DNA of 64,000 nucleotides from Cysteiniphilum halobium. GTDB taxonomy: Bacteria > Pseudomonadota > Gammaproteobacteria > Francisellales > Francisellaceae. Positions 24,994-33,712 of this stretch are shown piece by piece. How positions within the stretch are numbered: the first letter of the stretch is position 1; every line of letters starts with the position of its first letter. Below the pieces are notes generated by a model. It ran no database searches. It was not told the DNA's origin and saw only the letters and a list, made by a program, of their open reading frames with translations. The position numbers and the translations under genes are program-made. The stretch lies in contig NZ_QLIU01000064.1 in the NCBI RefSeq assembly GCF_003574425.1, positions 1 through 64,000 of the forward strand, read 5' to 3'.

Positions 24994-25761
24994 ATGAAAG
25001 ATGATCAGTCGTTAAATAAGCAGTCAATGCAGCGCAGTAAAAGTATTTATGTTTTGCCAAATTTATTCACTTCAGCGAGTTTGTTTGCGGGTTTTTATTC
25101 AATTATTGCTGCTTTTAACAGTCACTTTATATTGGCATCAGTGTGTATTTATATTGCAGCAATTATGGATTCATTAGATGGGCGTGTTGCACGCTTAACC
25201 AACACGCAAAGTACGTTTGGTGCGGAATATGACTCATTGGCTGACATGGTCTCATTTGGTGTGGCTCCTGCTTTAATTATCTATTTTTGGGCGGTAAAAC
25301 ACTTGGGGCAATTTGGTTGGGCGGTAGCCTTTATTTATCTGGCATGTGTTGGACTGCGTTTGGCACGCTTTAACACGCAATTAGATGATAATAACCCAGA
25401 GAGTAAACGCTACTTTACAGGGTTGCCATGTCCGGCATCTGCAGCAACCATTGCTGGATTTGTTTGGTTTTGTAATACCTTAGGACATACATCAGCCGAA
25501 GGATGGGTGACGTTCTTTGCGACGATTATTACACTTTACTTATCGGCAATGATGGTGAGTAATATTAAGTTTAGAAGCTTTAAAGATTATGATCTAAAAG
25601 GTAAGGTTGTTTTTACGCAAACGGTATTTGTCGTCTTTATCATTGCAATTATCTTTATTGATCCATCGGTTACCTTATTTGTGATATTTATGATTTATGC
25701 CCTATCAGGAAGTGTTATTAGAATTTTCAAAGGCAAGAAAACAACAGAGCAAGCCAAATGA
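24994..25761 (+). CDS. pssA: CDP-diacylglycerol-serine O-phosphatidyltransferase
   Basis: Integral membrane enzyme that makes phosphatidylserine. At 255 residues with six to eight hydrophobic segments it belongs to the CDP-alcohol phosphatidyltransferase type. The motif D-G-x2-A-R-x8-G-x3-D-x3-D reads as DSLDGRVARL (about residues 53-62) and ends at EYDSLAD. GVAPA and the GLPCPASA loop are typical of PssA rather than PgsA. It lies 17 bp after ispH, probably the same transcript, and converges with tcdA at a 5-bp gap without a visible terminator. Confidence 0.94.
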   Translation: MKDDQSLNKQSMQRSKSIYVLPNLFTSASLFAGFYSIIAAFNSHFILASVCIYIAAIMDSLDGRVARLTNTQSTFGAEYDSLADMVSFGVAPALIIYFWAVKHLGQFGWAVAFIYLACVGLRLARFNTQLDDNNPESKRYFTGLPCPASAATIAGFVWFCNTLGHTSAEGWVTFFATIITLYLSAMMVSNIKFRSFKDYDLKGKVVFTQTVFVVFIIAIIFIDPSVTLFVIFMIYALSGSVIRIFKGKKTTEQAK

Positions 25762-25766
25762 ATATG

Positions 25767-26513
25767 TTATTGATTTGCGTGTAAATTCTCACCCACAAGT
25801 TGTTTAATTACCATTCCAGCAATCGTCAGTCCAAATAGTGCAGGCATATAACTAATCGTACCATTAACCGCGCGGTCTCGACTATTACCTCCAACGGGTT
25901 CAGGAGGTAGTGGTGGCAATGAACTCTCGGTCGAGTAAACGGCAAGAATCCCTTTTTTAACTTTAAGTCGACGTAAGCGAATACGCACAAATTTAGCAAG
26001 TTTACATATGCTTGTTTGATAGATATCAGCTACTTTAATTTGTGTGGGATCAAGTTTGCCACCAGCACCCATGCTTGAAATAACCCTATAACCTTGTTTA
26101 TGCGCATATGCAATAAAGGCAACTTTACAAACAAGGCTATCAATCGCATCAATCACAAAATCATAAGGTTTATCAAATAGAGGTGTCATATCGTCTTTAC
26201 GAATAAAGTCATCGATAATGTTGACTCTGCAGTTGGGATTGATATCTAAAATACGCTCACGCATGATCTGTGCTTTTTTAACCCCAATATTTGAGTTTAG
26301 TGCAACTAATTGGCGATTAAGGTTAGAGCTGGAGACTATATCATGATCAATTAAGGTGATTTCACCGATACCAGCACGTGCTAGCGCTTCAGCGGCAAAT
26401 GAGCCAACGCCACCAACGCCCGCAAGTAATATGTGTGCCTTTTTAAGTTGTTCAATACCCTTGTCATTAATAAGAATGGCTGTGCGCTCAAAAAGCCCAG
26501 TATGTTGTTTCAT
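25767..26513 (-). CDS. tcdA: tRNA threonylcarbamoyladenosine dehydratase
   Basis: E1/ThiF-like enzyme that cyclises t6A37 in tRNAs to ct6A using ATP. The 248-residue protein has the nucleotide-binding AGVGGVGSFAAEALARAG at about 31-48, the DHDIVSSSNLNRQ loop, VIDAIDS, and the C-terminal SMGAGGKLDPTQIKVADI and SSLPPLPPEPVGGNSRDR regions typical of CsdL/TcdA. It stands as a single gene between pssA and ftsY. The E. coli partner CsdE is not adjacent; a SufE homologue lies at 38685. Confidence 0.93.
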   Translation of the reverse strand: MKQHTGLFERTAILINDKGIEQLKKAHILLAGVGGVGSFAAEALARAGIGEITLIDHDIVSSSNLNRQLVALNSNIGVKKAQIMRERILDINPNCRVNIIDDFIRKDDMTPLFDKPYDFVIDAIDSLVCKVAFIAYAHKQGYRVISSMGAGGKLDPTQIKVADIYQTSICKLAKFVRIRLRRLKVKKGILAVYSTESSLPPLPPEPVGGNSRDRAVNGTISYMPALFGLTIAGMVIKQLVGENLHANQ

Positions 26514-26592
26514 AGCAAATTCAGTATTTATTTTTTTGCGGTAGTATGCCAGATAAAAAATATAGATGCATTAATTGCGGCTAAGGATTGTT

Positions 26593-27798
26593 TTAATCTT
26601 GCGTAAATAGTGCGTCGATAAAATCCCTTGCATGAAAAGGTCGTAAATCATCAATCTTCTCACCAATGCCAATAAAGCGAATCGGAAGTTGTAATTTTTT
26701 GGCAATGGCAAAAATAACGCCACCCTTGGCGGTGCCATCCATTTTTGTGAGGGTAATGCCGGTCACTGATAGGATTTTGTTAAATACCTCTGCTTGCATA
26801 ATCGCATTTTGTCCAGTACCGGAATCCAGTACGAGCATGACCTCATGCGGTGCTGTAGCATCAAGTTTCTTCATGACGCGTGCAACTTTTTTAAGCTCTT
26901 CCATTAAATTATCTTTGTTGTGCAGGCGTCCAGCAGTATCAGCAATAACAATATCAATATGTCTTGATTTAGCGGCTTGTACTGCATCATAAATAACCGA
27001 AGCGCTATCAGCTCCAGTATGCTGTGCAATCACAGGAATTGTATTACGCTCGCCCCAGACCTGCAGCTGCTCAACTGCTGCAGCGCGAAAGGTGTCACCT
27101 GCCGCTAAGATGACTGATTTACCTTCAGTTTGGAATTTCTTAGCAAGTTTGCCAATCGTTGTGGTTTTACCAGCGCCATTAATACCAACCATCAAAATAA
27201 CGTATGGTTTATGTATGTCATTAATCACTAATGGTGCTTCGGAAGGAGTAATGATTTCTTTAAGCTTTTCTTTGATAAGATCGGTAAGTGCCTCAATTGT
27301 TTGTAGTTCATTGCGACTAACTTTATTGCGCACAGTTTCCATAATTTCTTGTGTTGCTTCAACACCAATATCAGCGGTAAGTAACTGCATCTCAATATCA
27401 TCAATCAAATCATCATCAATGACTTTTTTACCTAAAAGTAAATCACCAATACCACCACCTAGTTTTGTACGTGTCTTTTTTAGCCCATCTTTTAAGCGTG
27501 CAAATAGTCCAGGTTTATCATTGCTATTTGGTTGAACTGTAGTGGCTTGAGTCTGATCTATTGTTGATGTGTTTATGCTAGAGGACACTGATGACTCAGG
27601 TGCCTGGGTGTCAATATTTGTTTTAGATTCAGCTTCAATGGGTATTGAAACAGTTGTACTTTCTACTTTGCTTATAGATTCTTGTTGAGGAGCTGCAGGG
27701 GTAATAGCTTCTTGTATTTGTCCATTCTTGGAGGCAGGAGAGTCAGGATGTTTGATTTTTTGTTCGTTACTACGCTTAAAGCGGTTAAATAAACCCAT
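26593..27798 (-). CDS. ftsY: signal recognition particle receptor FtsY
   Basis: GTPase that docks SRP-ribosome complexes at the inner membrane. The ATG at 27798 (start MGLFNRFKRS, the amphipathic lipid-binding helix) is chosen over a TTG at 27807. Residues about 10-100 form an acidic, low-complexity A domain. The NG domain follows, with GINGAGKTTTIGKLAKKF (P-loop), DTFRAAAVEQL, DTAGRLHNKDNLMEEL and LTKMDGTAKGGVIFA. It is 401 residues long. ftsE and ftsX, the usual partners, are not adjacent. A 237-bp gap separates it from fabH. Confidence 0.97.
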   Translation of the reverse strand: MGLFNRFKRSNEQKIKHPDSPASKNGQIQEAITPAAPQQESISKVESTTVSIPIEAESKTNIDTQAPESSVSSSINTSTIDQTQATTVQPNSNDKPGLFARLKDGLKKTRTKLGGGIGDLLLGKKVIDDDLIDDIEMQLLTADIGVEATQEIMETVRNKVSRNELQTIEALTDLIKEKLKEIITPSEAPLVINDIHKPYVILMVGINGAGKTTTIGKLAKKFQTEGKSVILAAGDTFRAAAVEQLQVWGERNTIPVIAQHTGADSASVIYDAVQAAKSRHIDIVIADTAGRLHNKDNLMEELKKVARVMKKLDATAPHEVMLVLDSGTGQNAIMQAEVFNKILSVTGITLTKMDGTAKGGVIFAIAKKLQLPIRFIGIGEKIDDLRPFHARDFIDALFTQD

Positions 27799-28035
27799 GT
27801 TGATCAAAGTATAAATTTAAACTAGATGCATTCTGCATGATGCGTTAGACCTTTTCAAGTACGACCTATTGTTATTTGTTGTTTATGCCAAAGAAATCAG
27901 GATATTGCTTAATTGAGTCATGGATTTGAAAATAACCTGCTTTACTGTGAGTACATACGTGAGCTTTAATTTTGAATATAGCATCCTTGTTATCAATTGC
28001 GCTTAAGGCAACTGCAGTTAATCTTTTGTAGCATG

Positions 28036-29001
28036 TTAAAATTTAGCAATAAAGCCACCCCAGACAAGGCCAGCACCAAAGGCTTCGGTAAGGATTGTTT
28101 GTCCTGGTTTTATTTGGTTATGGCGTATGGCGTGATCAAGTGCTAAAGGAATAGAGGCAGCAGAGGTGTTACCATGTTGTTCAAGGGTGACGATCACCTG
28201 CGACATTGGCATATTGAGCTTCTTAGCGGTTGCTTCAAGAATACGGTAGTTTGCTTGATGAGGTACAAGCCAATCAATATCTGTATCATGCATGTTTGCT
28301 TTGCTTAAAAGATTTGATACAAGCTCGCTAAGCTTGGAAACTGCCTTTTTAAAGACCTTGTTACCCTCCATATGTAGCATTGTATGGTATTGGGTTTGTG
28401 TGAACGGTATTTTACTTAAAAGTCCTGGAATGTTTAAAATATCTTTGCCTTCACCATCACAATATAATGTTGAGGCAATAATCCCTGGTTTATCATTTTG
28501 GCTTAGGATAACAGCGCCAGCACCATCACCAAATAGCACACAGGTTGCCCGATCTTGCCAATCAAGTGTGCGTGACATGCGCTCAGAAGCAATGACCAAG
28601 GCATGTTTGGCGTTGCCATTTTCAACGTATTGTTTTGCAATATCAACTGCGTAAACAAAGCCACTGCAAGCGGCACTGATATCAAAGGCAGGACAGCAGG
28701 GTGCTTTAATCTGTGTTTGCACAATACTAGCAGTTGATGGCATGATGTAATCTGCTGTTCCTGTGGCAACAATAATAAGATCAATGTCTTGACCTTGAAG
28801 GTTTGCCATGTTCATTGCGTTGTTGGCGGCTTTTATTGCCATATATGCAGTAGTCTCTGCTTCATTGGCAATATGACGTTGCTTGATGCCAACACGCTGA
28901 GTAATCCACTCATCAGAAGTATCAACCATTTTGGCAATGTCGGTGTTATGTAGTACTTTGGCGGGTAAGTAGCTGCCAGTGCCAGTGATTTTTGCAAACA
29001 T
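28036..29001 (-). CDS. fabH: 3-oxoacyl-ACP synthase III (KAS III)
   Basis: Starts fatty acid synthesis by condensing acetyl-CoA with malonyl-ACP. The 321-residue protein has the catalytic triad of the family: C112 in SAACSGFVYA, His in VPHQANYRI, and Asn in HGNTSAASI. It also has the C-terminal GLVWGG. It follows plsX by 11 bp in the conserved minus-strand series yceD-rpmF-plsX-fabH. fabD, fabG and acpP, which often come next, are missing here; instead there is a non-coding gap and ftsY. Confidence 0.97.
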   Translation of the reverse strand: MFAKITGTGSYLPAKVLHNTDIAKMVDTSDEWITQRVGIKQRHIANEAETTAYMAIKAANNAMNMANLQGQDIDLIIVATGTADYIMPSTASIVQTQIKAPCCPAFDISAACSGFVYAVDIAKQYVENGNAKHALVIASERMSRTLDWQDRATCVLFGDGAGAVILSQNDKPGIIASTLYCDGEGKDILNIPGLLSKIPFTQTQYHTMLHMEGNKVFKKAVSKLSELVSNLLSKANMHDTDIDWLVPHQANYRILEATAKKLNMPMSQVIVTLEQHGNTSAASIPLALDHAIRHNQIKPGQTILTEAFGAGLVWGGFIAKF

Positions 29002-29012
29002 TGTTCTTAGCC

Positions 29013-30059
29013 TTAAGATTGCATAATACGCTCAATTTGCGTTTGTGTTTTTTGTGGGATATTGTATTTAATTTCTTTAATTGCCTCGTAAATAGCAGTT
29101 TCAAAAGCTTCAGCTGAAGCACTGCCGTGGCTTTTGATAACAATTCCTCTTAAGCCAAGAAGTGAAGCGCCATTATATTGGTTGGTATCAAGTTTGCGTT
29201 TAAGTCCTGTGAGTACGGGTGCGCTGATCAACATCGCAAGTTTAGAAAAAATACTACTATTAAAGCTATCTTTCAGCATGTCTGCAATAAGTTTAGCAGT
29301 GCCTTCCATTGTCTTAAGAGCAATATTTCCGGCAAAACCATCACAAACAATGACATCGGCTTTAGCTGAAAAGATATCATTGCCTTCAACATAACCAATG
29401 TAGTTAATATGATCACAGTTTTGTAGCATTTTGGCAGCTTGCTTGATGCTATCCAAGCCTTTCATTTCTTCTTCACCAATATTAAGTAAGGCAACACGTG
29501 GTCGTTCTTTACCTTTAAGATTTGCTGCTAATACTGACCCCATAATACCAAATTGAAAAAGTTGCTCAGATGAACAGTTAACATTAGCGCCTAAGTCAAG
29601 CATGTATACTGGATCCATTTTTTTGACTTTGTGATCTAAAGAGGGGATGGCATAAACAATTGCTGGGCGATCAATCTCATTTAATGTTTTTAATACAAAT
29701 TTTGAGGTTGCCATTAGAGCGCCTGTATTACCTGCACTAACACAGGCATCAGCATCACCATTTTTAACTAGGTTAATGGCAACGCGCATTGATGAGTCTT
29801 TTTTATTGCGTAGTGCTAATGCAGGTGATTCATCCATCTCCACAATTTCATTAGCATGTACAATGGATAAACGCATAGTATCATATTGTACTTTATAAGA
29901 TGCTAAAAATTGTTCGATATCTTTAGCAACACCGACAAGGCAGATATGTAAATCAGAGAATTTTTTCAGCGCAGATAAGCAAGCTGGGATGGTGGTTTTT
30001 AATCCATGGTCACCACCCATGGCATCAATAGATATTTTATAAGATATTGAACTGGTCAC
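29013..30059 (-). CDS. plsX: phosphate acyltransferase PlsX
   Basis: Makes acyl-phosphate from acyl-ACP for phospholipid synthesis; a peripheral membrane protein. The product has 348 residues, with the family start ISIDAMGGDHG near residue 9, VSAGNTGALMA, the VALLNIGEEEMKG segment, VCDGFAGNIALKTMEG and GLRGIVIKSHGSA. All are diagnostic of PlsX. It sits between rpmF (36 bp) and fabH (11 bp), linking fatty-acid and phospholipid synthesis in one operon. Confidence 0.97.
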   Translation of the reverse strand: MTSSISYKISIDAMGGDHGLKTTIPACLSALKKFSDLHICLVGVAKDIEQFLASYKVQYDTMRLSIVHANEIVEMDESPALALRNKKDSSMRVAINLVKNGDADACVSAGNTGALMATSKFVLKTLNEIDRPAIVYAIPSLDHKVKKMDPVYMLDLGANVNCSSEQLFQFGIMGSVLAANLKGKERPRVALLNIGEEEMKGLDSIKQAAKMLQNCDHINYIGYVEGNDIFSAKADVIVCDGFAGNIALKTMEGTAKLIADMLKDSFNSSIFSKLAMLISAPVLTGLKRKLDTNQYNGASLLGLRGIVIKSHGSASAEAFETAIYEAIKEIKYNIPQKTQTQIERIMQS

Positions 30060-30095
30060 AGTAATAGAGAATAATTGCCTTATCGTGCAGTTATT

Positions 30096-30281
30096 CTATT
30101 CATCATCAGAAGCAACAGCAACTACTTTCTTACCTTTGTAGTAACCGTTGGCAGACACATGATGACGTAAGTGCATCTCGCCTGATGTTTTATCAGTTGA
30201 AAGTGCTGAAGCAGTTAATGCATCATGTGAACGGCGCATATCTCTTCTTGAACGACTTTTTTTGTTTTGCTGTACAGCCAT
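30096..30281 (-). CDS. rpmF: 50S ribosomal protein L32
   Basis: A 61-residue basic protein of the large ribosomal subunit. The N-terminus [20 protein letters not shown] and the later [17 protein letters not shown] identify bacterial L32. It is the cysteine-free form, without the C4 zinc motif of some homologues. AGGAG lies a few bases before its ATG. Location between yceD and plsX is conserved across proteobacteria. Confidence 0.97.
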   Translation of the reverse strand: MAVQQNKKSRSRRDMRRSHDALTASALSTDKTSGEMHLRHHVSANGYYKGKKVVAVASDDE

Positions 30282-30312
30282 TATTAATTCTCCTATTTCA
30301 CTACTTTGAATA

Positions 30313-30846
30313 TTAATTTTTCTTTGTAAATTTTAGCTTTTTTAAAGCAGAAAACGGGTTCGTTTTGTCCTGCTTATCGCTGTCGCTAGTTTCAAAAACG
30401 CCATAGTATGACGTATTTTGTTCAGCTTGACAATCATTTAGTGGTTTTTTTGGGATCATTGGAATGGAAAGTAAAATTTCTTCTTCAAGCAGTTCAATAA
30501 GATTGATTTGATTGTTTTTATAAATATATGGGTCATAGGTGTCTGGGAAGTTTTTAAAAAAACGATCATCTGTTACAAAGCCAAGTTTAATCGGGTCGTC
30601 AAAGCTAAATGCAAAAGGTTCAAGTGTTCTTTGACAAATGAGCATAACCTTGCCGGCAAGCTGCCCATCAAGTAGTGGTTTGTTATTTTCAAAGTGGAAT
30701 TTAAAGTTGAGTTGGAAGTCATAGCTGCCATCAACAATACACGCATGTAGTGATGCTAAATGTGAAAAACTAAAGGTTTGATTAAGTACCATCCCTTCTT
30801 TAGCAGCTTTAATAGGATCTAAAATGAAAGGTTTTTGTTGTAACAT
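30313..30846 (-). CDS. yceD: YceD/DUF177 family protein
   Basis: A 177-residue protein of the YceD (DUF177) family, which in other bacteria is linked to 23S rRNA metabolism or ribosome assembly; the molecular role is not settled. The family core is visible as [16 protein letters not shown] (conserved single Cys), GFVTDDRF and the acidic [28 protein letters not shown] stretch. It is the first gene of yceD-rpmF-plsX-fabH. The start region is close (71 bp) to that of the divergent bcp gene, so the two share a short promoter region. Confidence 0.92.
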   Translation of the reverse strand: MLQQKPFILDPIKAAKEGMVLNQTFSFSHLASLHACIVDGSYDFQLNFKFHFENNKPLLDGQLAGKVMLICQRTLEPFAFSFDDPIKLGFVTDDRFFKNFPDTYDPYIYKNNQINLIELLEEEILLSIPMIPKKPLNDCQAEQNTSYYGVFETSDSDKQDKTNPFSALKKLKFTKKN

Positions 30847-30917
30847 GCTTTATCTCAAGATTATCTTTGTTAAAGTACACGGGTGTTTATGATAATGAAA
30901 GTTTAGGAGTATGCAAT

Positions 30918-31385
30918 ATGACTTTGCACGTCGGTGAAAAAATAAGCTTGCCACAAGTGGCAATGACCTCAAACAAAACCTTTACGCTTGATAATTACCA
31001 TGGGAGTTATTTGGTGATTTATTTCTATCCAAAAGATAGCACGCCAGGATGTACGACTGAAAGTATTGGGTTTACCGAACACTATAATGACTTTGCTAAA
31101 GTCAATACCAAAATTTTAGGGGTATCAAAGGATAGCTTGAGCTCACATGAAAAGTTCAAGGCAAAGTATAATATGCCATTTGAGCTTGTTGCTGATACCG
31201 AAAAGCTGCTGTGTGATGCTTTTGCAGTGCTTAAGGAAAAAAGCATGTTTGGTAAAAAGTATATGGGTATTGAGCGCAGCACTTTTGTAATTGATAAACA
31301 AGGCAAACTAATCAAAGAATGGCGTAAAGTTAAAGTACCAGGGCATGTTGAAGAGGTGTTAGCATTTATCAAAAGTTTAAAGTAA
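30918..31385 (+). CDS. bcp: thiol peroxidase of the Bcp/PrxQ family
   Basis: Reduces H2O2 and organic peroxides with thioredoxin. The ATG at 30918 with AGGAG eight bases upstream is preferred; the frame is open from 30867. The 155-residue product has the peroxidatic C45 in STPGCTTES. The residue five positions later, Cys in E. coli Bcp (C50), is Ile here, while a cysteine equivalent to E. coli C99 is kept (LLCDAFAVL). The KYMGIERSTFVIDKQGK block is typical. Resolution is therefore likely through C99 or as a one-Cys enzyme. Confidence 0.93.
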   Translation: MTLHVGEKISLPQVAMTSNKTFTLDNYHGSYLVIYFYPKDSTPGCTTESIGFTEHYNDFAKVNTKILGVSKDSLSSHEKFKAKYNMPFELVADTEKLLCDAFAVLKEKSMFGKKYMGIERSTFVIDKQGKLIKEWRKVKVPGHVEEVLAFIKSLK

Positions 31386-31413
31386 GTCGCTTTTGAAATA
31401 GGATTTGTTTTAT

Positions 31414-31896
31414 ATGAAAAAAATTGATCATGCGCTAATGACTGTGATGGCGCAAAATGCCAAGGAGTCGCCGCGTTTGCGTGCGCATCATAATTTCCAC
31501 CCTGAGCTATCAGACTCCGTCAATAGATTAGCTATATATCTTAAAAAAGGTACCTACATTCGCCCACATAGACATTCAGAATCGCATAAATGGGAGTTGA
31601 TAATAGTGCTTAAAGGTCAAATCGGTGTAGTTATTTATGATGATACAAGTGTTATCGTTGACAAGTTTATACTTGGTGTAGGCGGTGATGCTTTAGGGTT
31701 TGAAATGACACCCAATACATGGCACTCTCTATATGCAATAAGTGAAGATGCCATGTTTTTTGAAGTAAAGCCTGGTCCCTTTATGCCAACTGTTGAAGGT
31801 GACTTTGCCAGATGGGCGCCAAAAGAGGGTGACAAGGAGGTGCCTGAATTTATACAATGGCAGGAATGTGCTAAGGTGGGTGAATCCTATAGATAA
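31414..31896 (+). CDS. wbuC: WbuC family cupin-fold protein
   Basis: A 160-residue cupin. The ATG at 31414 is preferred to a TTG at 31405. The cupin metal motif reads RPHRHSESHKWELIIVLKG (His, His and Glu ligands), and the second motif is TPNTWHSLYA followed by MFFEVKPGPF. WbuC members are often in O-antigen loci, but here the gene is away from any such cluster, 28 bp after bcp. Catalytic function is unknown. It converges with purD across a gap that contains repeat copy 3. Confidence 0.85.
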   Translation: MKKIDHALMTVMAQNAKESPRLRAHHNFHPELSDSVNRLAIYLKKGTYIRPHRHSESHKWELIIVLKGQIGVVIYDDTSVIVDKFILGVGGDALGFEMTPNTWHSLYAISEDAMFFEVKPGPFMPTVEGDFARWAPKEGDKEVPEFIQWQECAKVGESYR

Positions 31897-31926
31897 GACC
31901 CCATGGCACGCTGGTTCTTTATGCTC

Positions 31927-31951
31927 TATATCCATCACAAACCATTCTACA
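31927..31951 (-). repeat. dispersed intergenic repeat, copy 3
   Basis: Minus-strand reading TGTAGAATGGTTTGTG plus ATGGATATA, preceded by GCAAATCAAGAAAATC. Two substitutions from the majority form. It lies between wbuC and purD. Confidence 0.7.
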
Positions 31952-32053
31952 GATTTTCTTGATTTGCATTCAGTCACCTAAAAGCATTAAAAATGGGAGT
32001 ATTAAACACTGTGCAAAATCATTTATGGAATAGCTATATGTGGTTAATTGTTT

Positions 32054-33340
32054 TTATAGTTTGACTTTATTGAATGCTTTTTTGCCAATATCTTTGCGAT
32101 GATATTCATTTTGCCAAGTAACGCTATCAACTAATTTATAAGCGTAAGCATGAGCTTCTTCAATATCAACACCTAGTGCGGTAGCACAGAGTATGCGCCC
32201 ACCATTGGTGACAATGCTTACGCCATTGCGCTTAGTACCAGCATGAAAGACTTTACTATTGGAGTCATGTGTTTGATCAAGTCCAATAATAAGGTCACCA
32301 GTGGTATAGCTGTTAGGATAGCCGCCAGCTGCCATCACTACGCCTAAGGCTGTGCCTGGATGCCAGTTGGTATCATATTCATCAAGCTCTTCATTTAATG
32401 CAGCAAATGCAAGCTCAACTAAATCAGATTCTAAACGCATCATAATAGGTTGTGTCTCAGGGTCACCAAGGCGACAGTTAAACTCCAATGTTTTAATCTC
32501 ACCATTTGGCATAATCATGAGCCCTGCGTACAAAAAGCCCTTATAGGCTTCGCCTTGACTTTTCATACCGTCAAGAACAGGCTGAATAATGTGTTGCATT
32601 ACTTTTTGGTGAACTTCATCGGTGATGATTGGGGCTGGTGAGTAAGCACCCATACCACCGGTATTTGGACCTTTATCACCATCGTCGCGCGCCTTATGGT
32701 CTTGTGAGCTCGCCATGGCTAATGCATGTGTGCCATCACATAGTACAATAAAGCTTGCTTCCTCACCGCTAAGAAACTCTTCTATAACAATCTCACAACC
32801 GGCAGCACCAAAGCGATTCCCTTCGAGCATGTCTTCAATCGTGCTTTCGGCTTCCTGTATGTTTTGAGCAATAACAACGCCCTTCCCTGCAGCTAAACCA
32901 CTGGCTTTGATAACAACAGGTAGGCTCATTTGTTTGACATATGCCTTGGCTTTGTCAACTTCGGTAAAGTTTTGATAGCGTGCTGTTGGAATATTGTATT
33001 TAGTCATAAAGTCTTTGCTAAATGCCTTGGAAGACTCAAGTTGTGCGCACTGTTTCTTTGGTCCCAAACAATTTAAACCATTAGCCTCAAATTCATCAAC
33101 AATGCCAAGGCTAAGGGGTAATTCAGGGCCGACGATAGTTAGCTCAATGTCATTATCTTTGGCAAAGTTCACTAAATGTGGAATATCAGTCACGGCAATA
33201 TCAATATTGCTAACTTTGTCCTCGCGCTCAGTGCCGGCATTGCCAGGGGCAACATAGATATGTGTAGCATGCTTTGATTGAGCAAGCTTCCACGCCAGCG
33301 CGTGTTCTCGACCTCCGTTACCAATAACTAATATTTTCAT
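32054..33340 (-). CDS. purD: phosphoribosylamine-glycine ligase
   Basis: Second step of purine synthesis, forming GAR with ATP. The start ATG at 33340, with AAAGGA seven bases upstream, gives the family N-terminus MKILVIGNGGREHALAWKL; the frame is open further to 33403. The 428-residue protein has the ATP-grasp blocks PVVIKASGLAAGKGVVIA, EEFLSGEEASF, DHKARDDGDKGPNTGGMGAYSP and EFNCRLGDPETQPIMMRL. purH, the usual partner, is not adjacent. The gene is flanked on both sides by copies of the same dispersed repeat. Confidence 0.97.
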   Translation of the reverse strand: MKILVIGNGGREHALAWKLAQSKHATHIYVAPGNAGTEREDKVSNIDIAVTDIPHLVNFAKDNDIELTIVGPELPLSLGIVDEFEANGLNCLGPKKQCAQLESSKAFSKDFMTKYNIPTARYQNFTEVDKAKAYVKQMSLPVVIKASGLAAGKGVVIAQNIQEAESTIEDMLEGNRFGAAGCEIVIEEFLSGEEASFIVLCDGTHALAMASSQDHKARDDGDKGPNTGGMGAYSPAPIITDEVHQKVMQHIIQPVLDGMKSQGEAYKGFLYAGLMIMPNGEIKTLEFNCRLGDPETQPIMMRLESDLVELAFAALNEELDEYDTNWHPGTALGVVMAAGGYPNSYTTGDLIIGLDQTHDSNSKVFHAGTKRNGVSIVTNGGRILCATALGVDIEEAHAYAYKLVDSVTWQNEYHRKDIGKKAFNKVKL

Positions 33341-33389
33341 GCAGGATTCCTTTGGCATTTGTTTCACAGACTTTAGGTGTTTGTTAGTA

Positions 33390-33414
33390 TATACCGCCCG
33401 CAAACCATTTTACA
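33390..33414 (-). repeat. dispersed intergenic repeat, copy 4
   Basis: Minus-strand reading TGTAAAATGGTTTGCG plus GGCGGTATA, preceded by AGAAATTC as in copy 2. It lies upstream of purD. Confidence 0.7.
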
Positions 33415-33440
33415 GAATTTCTATCATTGAATTTCTCGTA

Positions 33441-33503
33441 CTTTTGAATGATTGAATTTTGCCAATAGTCTTAGCTATTACCTGCAATCCAATCATTCAA
33501 AAG
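33441..33503. repeat. inverted repeat with 14-bp perfect arms
   Basis: CTTTTGAATGATTG (33441-33454) and CAATCATTCAAAAG (33490-33503) are perfect complements; allowing one mismatch the arms are 17 bp. The 35-bp loop has a smaller nested stem AATAG/CTATT. It lies between repeat copies 4 and 5. Confidence 0.8.
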
Positions 33504-33552
33504 CATCAAAAACTTCTTTGACATTAAACACCACAAAATGATTCACGAGCGG

Positions 33553-33577
33553 TATACCTCTCACAAACCATTTTACA
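33553..33577 (-). repeat. dispersed intergenic repeat, copy 5
   Basis: Minus-strand reading TGTAAAATGGTTTGTG plus AGAGGTATA, preceded by AAGAAATAT. It is 138 bp from copy 4 and in the same orientation. Confidence 0.7.
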
Positions 33578-33712
33578 ATATTTCTTATCTTGTGTTTTAT
33601 TGGGGGTATTTGTTGTTTATTGGTGTATAAAATAGCGCATAATCGTTTGCCGTAACTAAGATGTGCGGTACAATTTAGCAAAATTTATGAGATGAGATAG
33701 ATAAGGGATGGT

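Larger units (their letters stand above)
33341..33712. other. 372-bp gap between purD and murG with two repeat copies and a stem-loop
   Basis: No supported gene. It holds repeat copies 4 and 5 in the same orientation, and between them a long inverted repeat (33441-33503). Divergent promoters for purD and murG must also lie here; no strong -35/-10 pair was picked out. A minus-strand open frame of 62 codons (33493-33681) runs through the repeat and has no recognisable features. Confidence 0.7.

Noticed and set aside
33493-33681. Minus-strand open frame of 62 codons in the purD-murG gap
   Set aside because: It covers repeat copy 5 and one arm of the inverted repeat and has no recognisable domain.
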